From contig CP134226.1 in NCBI GenBank assembly GCA_031655335.1, positions 2,684,001-2,748,000 of the forward strand: a stretch of 64,000 nucleotides of DNA. The letters run 5' to 3'. The translations under genes were made by a program, and so were the position numbers. The DNA is from Thalassospiraceae bacterium LMO-SO8. Lineage in GTDB: Bacteria > Pseudomonadota > Alphaproteobacteria > Rhodospirillales > Casp-alpha2. Within the stretch, counting starts at the first letter, position 1, and each line of letters begins with the position of its first letter. The notes below the pieces were generated by a model. The model had not been told where the DNA came from. It searched no databases and saw only the letters and a program-made list of their open reading frames with translations. Of the stretch, positions 44,798 to 54,292 are shown in pieces.

Positions 44798-45412
44798 TTA
44801 TGCTTTTTCCAGGAAATTGCGAAGTAGGGCCAGGCCGTGTTGTTGGCTCTTTTCCGGATGGAATTGCGTTCCGAACACGTTGCCCCTCTGGATGGCGGCG
44901 ACAAACCTGCCGCCGTAGTCGCAGGTCCCGGCGACCGTATCGGCGGGCGGCGAGTCGAGCCTGAATTCATGGACGAAGTAGAACAAGGCCTCGTCAGGAA
45001 TTCCGTCGAATAGAATACAGTCGCCGTGCTGCCGGACATCGTTCCAGCCCACATGCGGAAGCCGCAGAGCATCGTCGTCGGGGGTCAGGCGCGTCACCGG
45101 CGCGTCGATCCAGCCGAGCCCTTCGGTGCGGGTGAATTCGCTGCTTTCACTCCCCAGAAGCTGAAACCCGAGACAGATCCCCAAAATCGGGATGCGTTCC
45201 CCGATCACCAGGCGGTTCAGCACATCGACGAGGCCACGCGCGTTCAGGTTGGCCATGCCTTCCGGATAGGCGCCGACGCCCGGCAGGATCAGCTTCTCGC
45301 ATTTCGCCAGATCATCGGGGGCGGCGGTGATCGTGCCGGTAAACCCGACCTTGGCGATGGCCCCGGCGACGGAGGTCAGGTTCCCGAGCCCGTAATCGAT
45401 GATGCCGATCAT
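44798..45412 (-). CDS. hisH: HisH-like glutamine amidotransferase
   Basis: This 204-residue class I glutaminase has nucleophile Cys80 in GICLGFQLL and the His/Glu pair in QFHPEKS. It supplies ammonia to the HisF-like partner and on to the WbuX-type enzyme. It starts in an ATGA overlap with the cytidylyltransferase upstream. It is likely a dedicated glycan copy rather than the histidine-pathway enzyme. Confidence 0.88.
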   Translation of the reverse strand: MIGIIDYGLGNLTSVAGAIAKVGFTGTITAAPDDLAKCEKLILPGVGAYPEGMANLNARGLVDVLNRLVIGERIPILGICLGFQLLGSESSEFTRTEGLGWIDAPVTRLTPDDDALRLPHVGWNDVRQHGDCILFDGIPDEALFYFVHEFRLDSPPADTVAGTCDYGGRFVAAIQRGNVFGTQFHPEKSQQHGLALLRNFLEKA

Positions 45413-46149
45413 GAATCCCCCTGGGTTTTCTGTGGCACCCGGTAGGTGGGATCGAACAGCTTCGGCTCCCGTTCCGCCAGGGCCTCGATCTCGGTCACGC
45501 CGAATAGCGGGTTTTGCGGATAGAGGGCGTCAAAAATCTTGGAAATCCGATGGTAATCGTGAACCGTGTCGAGAAGGCATTTCAAATGGCTGCGATCCGG
45601 TTTGCGGTGGATTTCGATTTTTGGAAAGCGCTCCGGAAGCCGTTCAAAGAACGGGATCATGGTTTCCCGTTCGTACATGTCCCGGGTCTCCCGTTCCAAG
45701 GCGCGCAGCGCCTCCGTCTTCAGGACGTGGGTCTCGGTGCCTTCCGGAAAGCCTGAATTGCCAGGGTAACAGGCCCAGGCGGCGCCGGTGCTGGTTGCAG
45801 CCTGGAGCAGACCGGCCGCGAGGTCGGGGTCGGTCACAGGGCAATCCCCCCACATCCGCACCAGAATGTCCGCCCCCGTCAGGTCTGCCGCCATCAGGAA
45901 CCTGGATACCAAATCGTCGTCCGGCCCACGGACAACCTTGATCTCAGGATAATCCGCCGCCGCCTCGGCGATGGGGTCGTGGGCCTCGCCCTCGGGGATG
46001 GCGAGTACGAAATCGTCAAGCCCCTTGATGCGCAGGGCCCGATCGAAAAGATGATGGATGACCGGCCGGCCACATAGCGGCAGCAGGGCCTTCCGGGCAA
46101 GCCGGATCGAAGTAAGACGCGCCTGAATGACGCCAACGGCCTTAGTCAT
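45409..46149 (-). CDS. SpsF-like cytidylyltransferase (copy 3, altered motif)
   Basis: This 246-residue protein is related to the other two copies. Its signature, VIQARLTSIRLARKAL, has Ala-Arg in place of the canonical Pro-Gly before the Lys. RMWGDCPVTDP keeps the metal-binding Asp. Activity is uncertain. It overlaps hisH by four bases. Confidence 0.8.
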   Translation of the reverse strand: MTKAVGVIQARLTSIRLARKALLPLCGRPVIHHLFDRALRIKGLDDFVLAIPEGEAHDPIAEAAADYPEIKVVRGPDDDLVSRFLMAADLTGADILVRMWGDCPVTDPDLAAGLLQAATSTGAAWACYPGNSGFPEGTETHVLKTEALRALERETRDMYERETMIPFFERLPERFPKIEIHRKPDRSHLKCLLDTVHDYHRISKIFDALYPQNPLFGVTEIEALAEREPKLFDPTYRVPQKTQGDS

Positions 46150-46184
46150 CGGTTCCTCGCGGCGCTCCGGCCCGAATGGAGATG

Positions 46185-48032
46185 TCAGACCACGTCATGT
46201 TGATGATCCAGGAAGATACGGGCGGAGATGAAGCTGAACAAGAACTTGGAGAAGCTGTTGGAGGTCATGTCTTGATCGAGGAAGCGGGTGAACTTGTCGC
46301 GGTCGACCAGGTCGAAGATTGGGCCGTCGGCCAGAAGACGTTCCCGCGTCGCTGGATCGCGCCGGTCGACCAATGAATTGATGGAGGCGTTGAATCCCCG
46401 TTTCCGTTTGTCCAAGCGTACGGCATCGGGCACGAGCCCTTCGCCGGACCGGCGCAGCAGAAGCTTCGCGAAGCCGTCGCCAATGAGATATTCCGACGGG
46501 ACGCTGTAAAGGAATTCCGCGAGGTGCCGGTCCAGGTAGGGGGATCTGTTCTCCACGGAGTACTGCATCGAATTGCCGTCATCCTCATGAAGGATGACGG
46601 GCACGACCTCGGCGAACAGCTCGTTCATCATCCGGTTGCGGAGCAGTTCGGAGGTGAATTCGGTCTCGGCAAAAGCCTCGTGGAAGTCGACGGCGAGAAG
46701 GCTTTCGAAGACATCCTGGTCCAATAGGATGTGTTCGCGGCAATCCGGAGACTTCACGAAGGTCATGGGATCCTGGAGAAGGGGATTTTGAACGTATTGT
46801 CCGAAACTACCGTTCCAGTCCGACAACAGGGCGTCGAAGTCGACCGTCGGATCGATCTGGGCGCGTTTCCACATCTGGGCAAGCCACATGGAATAGTGAT
46901 CGTAGTATCCGGTGTACAGTTCGTCGGCCGCCGTCCCTGAAATCGACACCTTGTACCCGGCCTCGTGGATGGCCTCGGACAGAAAGGAATGGACGTAGTA
47001 GCTGATTGTCGCGATCGGAGCGTCGTGATAGGCGACCAGATCGTTCATGCGCGCGAAGAAACCTTCGGTCGAAGTATGGATGGCTGTGTGGCGGCAGCCC
47101 AAGGCCTCGACCATCAGCTGGATGTTGCGGCTTTCGTCATAGCGCTCGTCCCGGTCGATGATCGAGAAGCAGTGGATGTCATGGCCCAGCTGTTTCGTCG
47201 CGATGGCGGCTAGGGTCGAGGAATCGACCCCGCCGGAAAGACAAAAGGCGAGCGGGACATCGGCGCGGAGGCGCAGGCGGACGGAATCAAACAGTCGGGC
47301 CCGGGCGCCTTCCACTGCCTCTTCCGCCGACATGGGGCGGGGGATGTGGCGCAACTGCCAATAAAACTCAGGCACTTTCAGGGTGGCGGAATCGAGCGTC
47401 AGGTAGGTCGAGGGCGGCAATTCGAACACGCCGTCGAAGAAGGTATCGCCTTGGCTGTAGAGGGTGCGAAAGCCATTGGTCAAATAGCGCAGGATCTGGG
47501 ATTGGTTGACCGGCGGCCGACGCCCTGCCAGGGCGATCAAGGTCTTGACCTCAGAGGCGAAATACAACGTCCCGTCTTGCGGCCAAAGATACAGGGGCTT
47601 TTCGCCGAATCGGTCACGGCACAGCGTCAGGGTGCCGGCCCGGCGGTCGACCAACGCGAAGGCCCACATGCCCTCCAGCTTGTCCAGGCAGGCGGGGCCC
47701 CACCGCCGCCAGGCGGTAAGCAGCACTTCCGTGTCGGAGGAGGTCAGAAAACGCTCGCCCAGGGCTTCCAGTTCGGATTTCAGCTCCAGGTAGTTGTAGA
47801 TCTCCCCGTTGTAGGAAATCACGAGATCGCCCTGTTCGAACGGCTGGTTGGCGCGGGGGTCCAGATCGATGATCGAAAGGCGGGTGTGGAAGAGGGATGC
47901 GCGGGTCTCTCCCAAGGGCAGGTCGACGGAGCCCTGCGCGTCGGGGCCCCGACGCGCCATGGAACGCAATGCCGCCGCCGCGCGTTCGGGCGACGGCACC
48001 CTGCTTCCGATGGTTCCCGCGATACCGCACAT
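46185..48032 (-). CDS. Asparagine-synthase-like amidotransferase
   Basis: This 615-residue glutamine-dependent enzyme has an N-terminal Ntn glutaminase domain (nucleophile Cys2) and a synthetase domain with SGGVDSS. In surface-glycan clusters AsnB-like proteins amidate a sugar acid or other carboxylate rather than aspartate. Length is normal. It lies between the formyltransferase-like gene and the cytidylyltransferase on the same strand. Confidence 0.85.
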   Translation of the reverse strand: MCGIAGTIGSRVPSPERAAAALRSMARRGPDAQGSVDLPLGETRASLFHTRLSIIDLDPRANQPFEQGDLVISYNGEIYNYLELKSELEALGERFLTSSDTEVLLTAWRRWGPACLDKLEGMWAFALVDRRAGTLTLCRDRFGEKPLYLWPQDGTLYFASEVKTLIALAGRRPPVNQSQILRYLTNGFRTLYSQGDTFFDGVFELPPSTYLTLDSATLKVPEFYWQLRHIPRPMSAEEAVEGARARLFDSVRLRLRADVPLAFCLSGGVDSSTLAAIATKQLGHDIHCFSIIDRDERYDESRNIQLMVEALGCRHTAIHTSTEGFFARMNDLVAYHDAPIATISYYVHSFLSEAIHEAGYKVSISGTAADELYTGYYDHYSMWLAQMWKRAQIDPTVDFDALLSDWNGSFGQYVQNPLLQDPMTFVKSPDCREHILLDQDVFESLLAVDFHEAFAETEFTSELLRNRMMNELFAEVVPVILHEDDGNSMQYSVENRSPYLDRHLAEFLYSVPSEYLIGDGFAKLLLRRSGEGLVPDAVRLDKRKRGFNASINSLVDRRDPATRERLLADGPIFDLVDRDKFTRFLDQDMTSNSFSKFLFSFISARIFLDHQHDVV

Positions 48033-48080
48033 CTCGTCGACTGCCGGATTACGAAGGGGAGGAAATGAGATGCGGGCGGG

Positions 48081-48794
48081 TCAATTGAGTGCCTCCGTAT
48101 GGCGGCGGAATTTTTCGGCGCAGATTTCCTTGAGAACCCGGGGCATGAACGAATATTTCCGGCCGCGTTGCTGCAACGGCGTGATGATCCGCATGCGGCC
48201 CGCGGAGAACGACGCGACCGCAGCGTCGCTGATGTCGATGAAGGTTTCGGTGCTGGCGTGGCGCAATTGGTGCAGCTTCATGCCGTGGTGAAGGCGGATG
48301 GGCTTCTGTTCCAGAACAGCGCCGGTATTCAATTCCGGTGCAACATACTGAACTGTCGTGATCAACCCCTCGAAGTCTCCGTGATAGACCGCCCAAAGGT
48401 CCGTGTCGAGGCCCCGGTATTCCTGCGGCGCCCCGCAATGAAGTGTGACAAGACGCTGCCCGAGAACGGCAAGGATCGGGCCGGATAGCTTTCGCGTACC
48501 GAACACGATCGCCGCCTCGACCTTGAAGTCAGCCAGCTTCTCCGCCGCCGAAGACGTGGATAGGGACGGAAACTCGGCTGCCGGCGCAAGGTCGCCGAGC
48601 GCGGGCTCGGACCCGGAGAACCAAGTATGGCGTTCGAAGGCGTCGCGTTCGTCGTCTATCGGATGCGAGGTGTCGAAGGGGGCTGCGGGGAGGTCCGTTT
48701 CCACCAGAACGCCGGCCACCTTATGCCGTTCGGCCATGGCTGCGACGAAGCGGGCATGATGAGGCGATTGCGTTGTCAGAATGGCGATGCGCAT
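48081..48794 (-). CDS. Formyltransferase-like protein
   Basis: This 237-residue protein resembles PurN/Fmt-type formyltransferases (LHCGAPQEYRGLDTDLWAV). The catalytic His in LHC is present; the conserved Asn is not, and the Asp in DTG is Asn (ELNTG). It may formylate an amino-sugar, as VioF and related enzymes do, or use a modified chemistry. It is the first gene of the minus-strand glycan operon. Confidence 0.75.
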   Translation of the reverse strand: MRIAILTTQSPHHARFVAAMAERHKVAGVLVETDLPAAPFDTSHPIDDERDAFERHTWFSGSEPALGDLAPAAEFPSLSTSSAAEKLADFKVEAAIVFGTRKLSGPILAVLGQRLVTLHCGAPQEYRGLDTDLWAVYHGDFEGLITTVQYVAPELNTGAVLEQKPIRLHHGMKLHQLRHASTETFIDISDAAVASFSAGRMRIITPLQQRGRKYSFMPRVLKEICAEKFRRHTEALN

Positions 48795-48974
48795 GGAGCT
48801 ACCGCAGTTTGTTGCAGGTTCTGGGTGAACTTGTAATCCCTAATGAGATGGGGATCATATATCGTTGCACGCTAGCTTTAATTCCTTAAGGGGCGGTTGA
48901 CGCCCATCCCCGACCCGGGCACGAATAAGCGGCGCGCCCGGGCGCCGCTGGTTTCATCGATACGGATCCGCAAT

Positions 48975-49853
48975 ATGGCCAAGCTGACAGAGAACGACTT
49001 TTTCGAGGTTCTGGAGGCGCTGCTTCCCGAGGATGATGAGGTTGTCGCGATTTATTCCGGACTTTGGACCTTTGCCGGGGGGTTCGGCTGGCCGCCGGAC
49101 CAGATGGGGGAACGCGTCCTGCGCCTGATCGAGGACTTCCTCGGTCCTGACCGAACCTTCGTGCTGCCAGCATACAGCTTTCTGGATTTCGCCCGGTTCC
49201 GGCGGTTCGACTTGGTCCGGACCATGACGGAAACCGGTGCCTTGCCTGACGCTGCCTTGGCCTGTTACGCCGCCGGGGATCGCGGCTGGATGCGCAGCCG
49301 ATCGGCCATGAACAGTTATTTGGTTCGAGGGCCGCGGTCCGCCGACCTGCTCGCCCGGCCCTGCACGACAGCCTGGGGGGCGGATGGTGTCCTGGGGTGG
49401 CTGTGTGACGTCAATGCTCGGGTCTGCGTTCTCGGCGTGCCCTGGGTTTCTTGCAGCATGATGCACCACGCCGAGGAACTTCAGATGGTGCCTTATCGGT
49501 ACTTCAAACGGTTCGCCGGAACGCTGTTCAAGGACGGCCAGGAAATCGGCCCCTGCGTCGAGGTCATGTATTCGCGTTCCCTCCATGCCGTGCCGGAATG
49601 GGACATCACCGGGTTCGGCGCGGAACTGCGGGCCCAAGGGGCCGTCGAGGTCAGCGATAACCGGCGCATCCCCATGGAGTCCGGCCCGGCGCGGGAGGTG
49701 CACCGCGTCAACAGCGACTTGTTTGCCGCCGATCCCTACTGCTACATCACCAACAAGGATGTTCTCGAAAGCTGGATCGCCAACGGCAAGGAGGCCGAGG
49801 TCGCCGGGCTCAAGCCCGAGGAGCGCTGGCCGCAGCCCGCCGCCGCCGATTGA
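48975..49853 (+). CDS. AAC(3)-family N-acyltransferase
   Basis: This 292-residue protein belongs to the aminoglycoside 3-N-acetyltransferase family by its MMHHAEELQMVPYRYFK motif and N-terminal VVAIYSGLWTFAGGF. In surface-glycan clusters such enzymes transfer acyl groups to amino-sugars; a role in antibiotic resistance is not suggested. I use the ATG at 48975. It is divergent from the formyltransferase gene. Confidence 0.8.
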   Translation: MAKLTENDFFEVLEALLPEDDEVVAIYSGLWTFAGGFGWPPDQMGERVLRLIEDFLGPDRTFVLPAYSFLDFARFRRFDLVRTMTETGALPDAALACYAAGDRGWMRSRSAMNSYLVRGPRSADLLARPCTTAWGADGVLGWLCDVNARVCVLGVPWVSCSMMHHAEELQMVPYRYFKRFAGTLFKDGQEIGPCVEVMYSRSLHAVPEWDITGFGAELRAQGAVEVSDNRRIPMESGPAREVHRVNSDLFAADPYCYITNKDVLESWIANGKEAEVAGLKPEERWPQPAAAD

Positions 49854-49862
49854 TCGGGGGCC

Positions 49863-51242
49863 CTATGACAGGTTGGCTCGGACTTTCTTGAACCGGACGT
49901 TGTGATGCCCTTCGGCATCGACCACGACGAACCGTACCGGCACCTTGTATTTCGCCAGGCGTTCGTTGCACTGCTGGCGCAGGCGTTCCGACAGTTCGAA
50001 CGGGTCTTCCGGTTCGAACAGGGAGACCTTGGCCTGGACAACCTGGCCCATGATCGGGTGGGGGCGGGCCTCTACCGTCGCGTTGCGGATGTTGGACAGG
50101 GACATCAGCACGTTCTCGACCTCGATAGGATAGACTTTCTTGCCGCCGGTGTTGATGACCTCGGTCTTGCGGCCCAGGAACCGCATGTAACCGTCCTTGA
50201 TTTCAACCTCGTCGCCGGTGCACATCCAGCCTTCCGCGTCGAACGGGTCGGGCGCATTCAGGTAGCCCACCATGTTGGCTTCGGACCGGATCCACAGAAT
50301 GCCGTCGACCACCTTGGTTTCGAAGCCGCTGCCACCGACCTTGAGCCAAAGGGAGCCGTTGTCGCGGGATTCGGACCGTAGAACGCCCAGTTCCGACAAC
50401 CCGTAGGTCTGCTTCAGTTTGGCGTTGGGGAAGATTTCCGAGACCTGTTGCAGGGTTGCCTCGGGCATCAGTTCGGTGCCGTAGGTGATCAGTTCGACCG
50501 AAGACAGGTCATGGGCCGCGTAGATGCGGCTGGCGATCAGGAAGTTGAGGAACGTGGGCGTCGTCGGCAGCAGGGTGGCGCGGGCGGTTTCGATCGCCCT
50601 GGCCACGACAGCGGGATCCCTGACCCCTCCCAGGCATACGCCGGCACCGCCGTAGGCAAAGGTCGACAGGAAGGTGTTGAAGCCCCCGAAGTGATCCATC
50701 AGCAAGAACAGAACCGTCCGCCACCCCTTGCGCGGTGTGATGAACTTGCGCGACACCTGGGTTACGTCCTGAAGGATGCCCTTGGGCTTGCCGGTGGATC
50801 CGGAGGTAAAGACGACCAGCCCCGGATGCCCGCGTTCGCGGAATTTGGCGATCAGGTCCGGCGTTTGCGGTGAGGGGCGATGTTCGCAAGTCACCTGATC
50901 GTCGGCGTTGAATCGGTAGAGTACAACCGCGCCCGCCATGTCCAGAAGACCGCCGAGTTCCGCATCGACGTCGCCGGTCAGGGGCACGATGATGGCGCGA
51001 CGCCGAATGGCGGCGAGCATCATGGCGCTCGTCTCGGGGCTGAAGTCGCCGTACAGGGCGGCCACGTCCCCTGCATTGATGCCATCGTCGGCGAGGCGCT
51101 TGTCCCAGGCCTCTATGCGGCGCCAAAGGTCGGCATAGGTCGTTTCCATGCCGTTCCAGAACAATGCGGGGGCGTCCCCGCCGCCCTGGATGCGCGACAG
51201 GATGATGTCGTGGGCCGGAATGTCCTTGTCGCCTGAGGTCAT
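49863..51242 (-). CDS. AMP-dependent acyl ligase
   Basis: This 459-residue adenylate-forming enzyme has the A-motif VFTSGSTGKPKG and a C-terminal domain with GRKTEVINTGGKKVYP. It would activate a carboxylic acid as its AMP ester and load it onto the ACP encoded directly upstream, whose stop overlaps its start (ATGA). The substrate is unknown. Confidence 0.88.
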   Translation of the reverse strand: MTSGDKDIPAHDIILSRIQGGGDAPALFWNGMETTYADLWRRIEAWDKRLADDGINAGDVAALYGDFSPETSAMMLAAIRRRAIIVPLTGDVDAELGGLLDMAGAVVLYRFNADDQVTCEHRPSPQTPDLIAKFRERGHPGLVVFTSGSTGKPKGILQDVTQVSRKFITPRKGWRTVLFLLMDHFGGFNTFLSTFAYGGAGVCLGGVRDPAVVARAIETARATLLPTTPTFLNFLIASRIYAAHDLSSVELITYGTELMPEATLQQVSEIFPNAKLKQTYGLSELGVLRSESRDNGSLWLKVGGSGFETKVVDGILWIRSEANMVGYLNAPDPFDAEGWMCTGDEVEIKDGYMRFLGRKTEVINTGGKKVYPIEVENVLMSLSNIRNATVEARPHPIMGQVVQAKVSLFEPEDPFELSERLRQQCNERLAKYKVPVRFVVVDAEGHHNVRFKKVRANLS

Positions 51243-51484
51243 GTGAATGCGATGCCGTGTTCTTCCAAGACGATCCTGATAAGCGGGTAGTTGAGAATTT
51301 CGACCGTCTGCTCCTCGGTAAAGGAGATGTCGAATTCAGCCTCCAGGGCCAAAACCAGATTGAGATGGCGCAGAGAATCCCACTGTTCCACCGTGTCGAC
51401 GGAGGTGTCTTCGCCGATTATCGCCGCATCGATCTTGAGGATGTCCGCGATCACGCCCTTGAGCCGAGTTTCATTGCCGGTCAT
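51239..51484 (-). CDS. Acyl carrier protein (copy 1)
   Basis: This 81-residue ACP has its phosphopantetheine Ser in WDSLRHL (about Ser37). A good ribosome-binding site (AAGGA) precedes the ATG. Position between fkbH and the AMP ligase suggests it is their shared carrier. It is distinct from the ACP at 54560-54868. Confidence 0.9.
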   Translation of the reverse strand: MTGNETRLKGVIADILKIDAAIIGEDTSVDTVEQWDSLRHLNLVLALEAEFDISFTEEQTVEILNYPLIRIVLEEHGIAFT

Positions 51485-51494
51485 TTGTCGTTCC

Positions 51495-53342
51495 TTACTG
51501 CTCGTCCCCGCCGTCGTTTCCGTCGGCGAGGTGAATCCAATCCGGGATTTTTATATCCTGGCCGCCCAGGTCCAGGCGCCACGATGTTCCTTCGCCCTGT
51601 TCGGGAAATTGCGCAAATCCCCGCTTGGCGTAGAAGTCCGCGACCTGCTCATTCTTCTTGGTGGGAAGATAGGTGCCGACAATTTCCTGATAACCGTTCA
51701 TCGCGGCATCTTTGGCGATGCGCGCCATCAGGGTATCCTCGGCACCGCGCCCCAGCGCCCGGCAAGACATCAGGAAGGTGTCAATCTCCAGGCGTTCTCC
51801 GTTCTCTTGCGGCTTGGTTATGGCGACGCCGATCAGGCCGATGTCAGAGACCTTGTCACGAAGTTTCAGGTAATAGACGCCCGTGTCCGGCGCCGCGAGG
51901 AAGCGTTCGATATCGCCTTCCGTATAGCGGCGGGTGGTCAGGTTGAATTGATTGGTTTTCTGGGTCAACTGCGCGACCCGCCCGATCTCGCGCGGGCCCG
52001 GCACGCCGATCGTGGCGACGATTTCCAGGCTGCGTAGGTAATCCTCCAACGATTCCGCGGTGCTCACCATCCGCTTGCGGGTGCGTTCGGCGGCCATCAT
52101 CTCGCTGCGCTTGGCATCCTCCGCCGACAGGGTTGGCGTGTCGAAGAAGGCGCGGTCCGTCAGAAGGGTGCGGAAACCCGAGGGATCACCCGACACATGC
52201 AGGACGGCGACTTCCGGAACGGCCTGACGGATGAAGTCGCATTCGAAGGCGTTGTCATCCGCGAATACGAGCGCGTCGATGCCGATGTTCAATTCCTCGG
52301 CGATGCGCCGCAGGTTCGTCGCCTTGTCGTCCCAGTTGATCTGCGTGGCGACGAAATGCTCCTCGCGCAGGAGCATGTCCGGGTGTTCGCGCAGGACCTC
52401 GAGAACGTCCGGTTCATTGTTCTTCGAACAGATCGCCAGCATGACGCCGCGCCGGCGCAGGTTCAGGGCCTCGCGCTGAAAAGCTTGGTAGGCAGCACTA
52501 ACCTTGATGCCGTCAAGGCCGTCCTCGCCGACAATTCCACCCCATAGCGTTCCGTCGCAATCGAGAACCAAGCATTTGCGGACCTGCCCGAACAACACCC
52601 GCAACAACGCCCCGTAATGGTCGCCGAGGGGGGCAAGAATTTCCGCCGAAAGCGGGGCCCGGGCGGCGTTCCAATGGCGGTCGTTAACGGCATGCCGGTA
52701 CCCATGGGCCGCGAACAGGCTGAAGTAATCGACCCAATAGACATCGGTGATCTGCTTTGCCGCGGCGATCAGCGCCTGGTTCAGGCGGATCAGCGCATGG
52801 GTTTGATAGCAGGTGTCCTGTGCATCGAGAATGCCCATGGCGGGCGCGGCGGGAAGCGGGAAATTGTTGATCAGGATCGGGGCGTTGCTTTGACGCCGGA
52901 TGGCGGAGAGCAACATCACCGTATCCTGGCACAGCCGGTCAATTTCCGTGGCGACGTCCTGCGCGGTCAGTTCGGGAAACGCCGTCGCCAGTTGCGGGGA
53001 AAGGGTTTCCAACCAATTGGCGATGATGATCGCATCGGGGTTGTGCCGGTAAAGTCCGGCATCGGGATTATGGACCTCGGCCGCGGAGGCATCGAAATCG
53101 GCGACATAGGTTTCCGGACGTCTGCCGCATAACAGGACCTGGGCCTCGATTGCCGGCAAAACCGGCTCGATTGTGAAATTCCGCAAAACCGCCAGACGAT
53201 AGGGCGGGAATCGATCCTCGGGCGCGGCCTCCTTGGCGTTCGCAAGGGCCGAATAGGCAACATATCCGGGGTCCCGGCGCGCGCGGTCGAGGGCGGCCTC
53301 AAACGGCGACGGCGGCTTCGCGGCGACGTCGTCCGGCATCAT
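51495..53342 (-). CDS. FkbH-like HAD protein with C-terminal GNAT domain
   Basis: This 615-residue protein has an N-terminal SGNH-like region, an FkbH-type HAD domain (LDCDGTLWGGIVGEDG) in the middle and a GNAT-like domain in the final 150 residues. FkbH relatives make glyceryl-ACP from 1,3-bisphosphoglycerate. In flagellin-glycan islands of Pseudomonas similar genes occur. The ATG at 53342 overlaps the upstream methyltransferase stop. Confidence 0.85.
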   Translation of the reverse strand: MMPDDVAAKPPSPFEAALDRARRDPGYVAYSALANAKEAAPEDRFPPYRLAVLRNFTIEPVLPAIEAQVLLCGRRPETYVADFDASAAEVHNPDAGLYRHNPDAIIIANWLETLSPQLATAFPELTAQDVATEIDRLCQDTVMLLSAIRRQSNAPILINNFPLPAAPAMGILDAQDTCYQTHALIRLNQALIAAAKQITDVYWVDYFSLFAAHGYRHAVNDRHWNAARAPLSAEILAPLGDHYGALLRVLFGQVRKCLVLDCDGTLWGGIVGEDGLDGIKVSAAYQAFQREALNLRRRGVMLAICSKNNEPDVLEVLREHPDMLLREEHFVATQINWDDKATNLRRIAEELNIGIDALVFADDNAFECDFIRQAVPEVAVLHVSGDPSGFRTLLTDRAFFDTPTLSAEDAKRSEMMAAERTRKRMVSTAESLEDYLRSLEIVATIGVPGPREIGRVAQLTQKTNQFNLTTRRYTEGDIERFLAAPDTGVYYLKLRDKVSDIGLIGVAITKPQENGERLEIDTFLMSCRALGRGAEDTLMARIAKDAAMNGYQEIVGTYLPTKKNEQVADFYAKRGFAQFPEQGEGTSWRLDLGGQDIKIPDWIHLADGNDGGDEQ

Positions 53343-54292
53343 GCGTGCTCCAGCAGCGCGCAATAATTGACGGTCACCAATTCCTCTTCCCACTTTTCCT
53401 CGGGAATGTTCTCTGCCGCGAGAGCCAAATCGTGGCGGATGCGGAACCCGGACTCGGCCATCAATTGCCGGATCTCGGCAGCGGAATGGAAATGGTAGAC
53501 ATGATCCAGCGCGGGGCAGTTCGCACAGGTCGACATGTAGACGGTGCCGCCTGGGGCCAGAAGTTCTTTGGTCCGGTCCATGAAGGCTCGTGCATCGTTC
53601 ACGTGTTCGAGAACCTCGCCCATGACGATGAAATCGAAATCTTGGCCGCCGACGTCGGTGGTCAGGTAGTCGCCGTGCACGATCTTCAGCCGGTCGAGGT
53701 CGGCCTGGAAGGTCCGAAGAGTTTCCTTCGCGATGCGGATCGAGGTTTCGCTGATGTCAACGGCGGTTCCATGGATGTTGGGATAGCGCGACAGCATGGT
53801 CGAGGAGAACAGGCCGTGGCCGAGGCCGATTTCCAGATAGCGGCCAGTATTGGCGGGGGGCAGGTGTTCCAGGAAAAAACGGAACAATGCGTAATGGTTC
53901 GGCCAGAACATGTACGAAACCAAGAGGCCGATCATGTAATAGCGCATGACACTCAGGTCATTGTAGACGTGGGTCTGTGCCAGGCAGGAATTGTCGATCC
54001 GGTACTTCCCTGATTTCTTGAAGCGGATCTGTTCCGACAGGAAGTCCATGCACATCTTGTTGTATGCCCGGGCGGCCTCTGCTCGGGCGGTGTCGTCGGT
54101 CATGAAACTGTGGTTGAGAATTCGGCTCAGGCCTTCGGCGAAGGCCCAGTATTCCGGCCCGCGGGTCGCCAGGAAACCTTCGATTCGCTTCTTTTGAAGC
54201 GGGTTTTCACTGGCGATCAGATTGATAATCCGTGTCAATTCGGGGCAATCGTCTCTGCCTTGCGGCGCTTTGTCGGCGGCCATGGATGTCAT
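53339..54292 (-). CDS. SAM-dependent methyltransferase
   Basis: This 317-residue class I methyltransferase has the SAM motif LEIGLGHGLFS at about residues 145-160 and a long N-terminal helical part. It is the first gene of the minus-strand fkbH-ACP-ligase operon. It may methylate a sugar or acyl chain. An ATG three codons downstream is also possible. Confidence 0.85.
   Translation of the reverse strand: MTSMAADKAPQGRDDCPELTRIINLIASENPLQKKRIEGFLATRGPEYWAFAEGLSRILNHSFMTDDTARAEAARAYNKMCMDFLSEQIRFKKSGKYRIDNSCLAQTHVYNDLSVMRYYMIGLLVSYMFWPNHYALFRFFLEHLPPANTGRYLEIGLGHGLFSSTMLSRYPNIHGTAVDISETSIRIAKETLRTFQADLDRLKIVHGDYLTTDVGGQDFDFIVMGEVLEHVNDARAFMDRTKELLAPGGTVYMSTCANCPALDHVYHFHSAAEIRQLMAESGFRIRHDLALAAENIPEEKWEEELVTVNYCALLEHA

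Noticed and set aside
44050-45412. hisH and hisF as histidine-biosynthesis genes
   Set aside because: The first catalytic Asp of HisF is replaced as in WbuZ, the genes overlap sugar-amidation neighbours, and no other his gene is present.
48975-49853. Aminoglycoside resistance by the AAC(3)-family gene
   Set aside because: The context is a surface-glycan and acyl-carrier island, where this family acts on amino-sugars. There is no mobile element around it.
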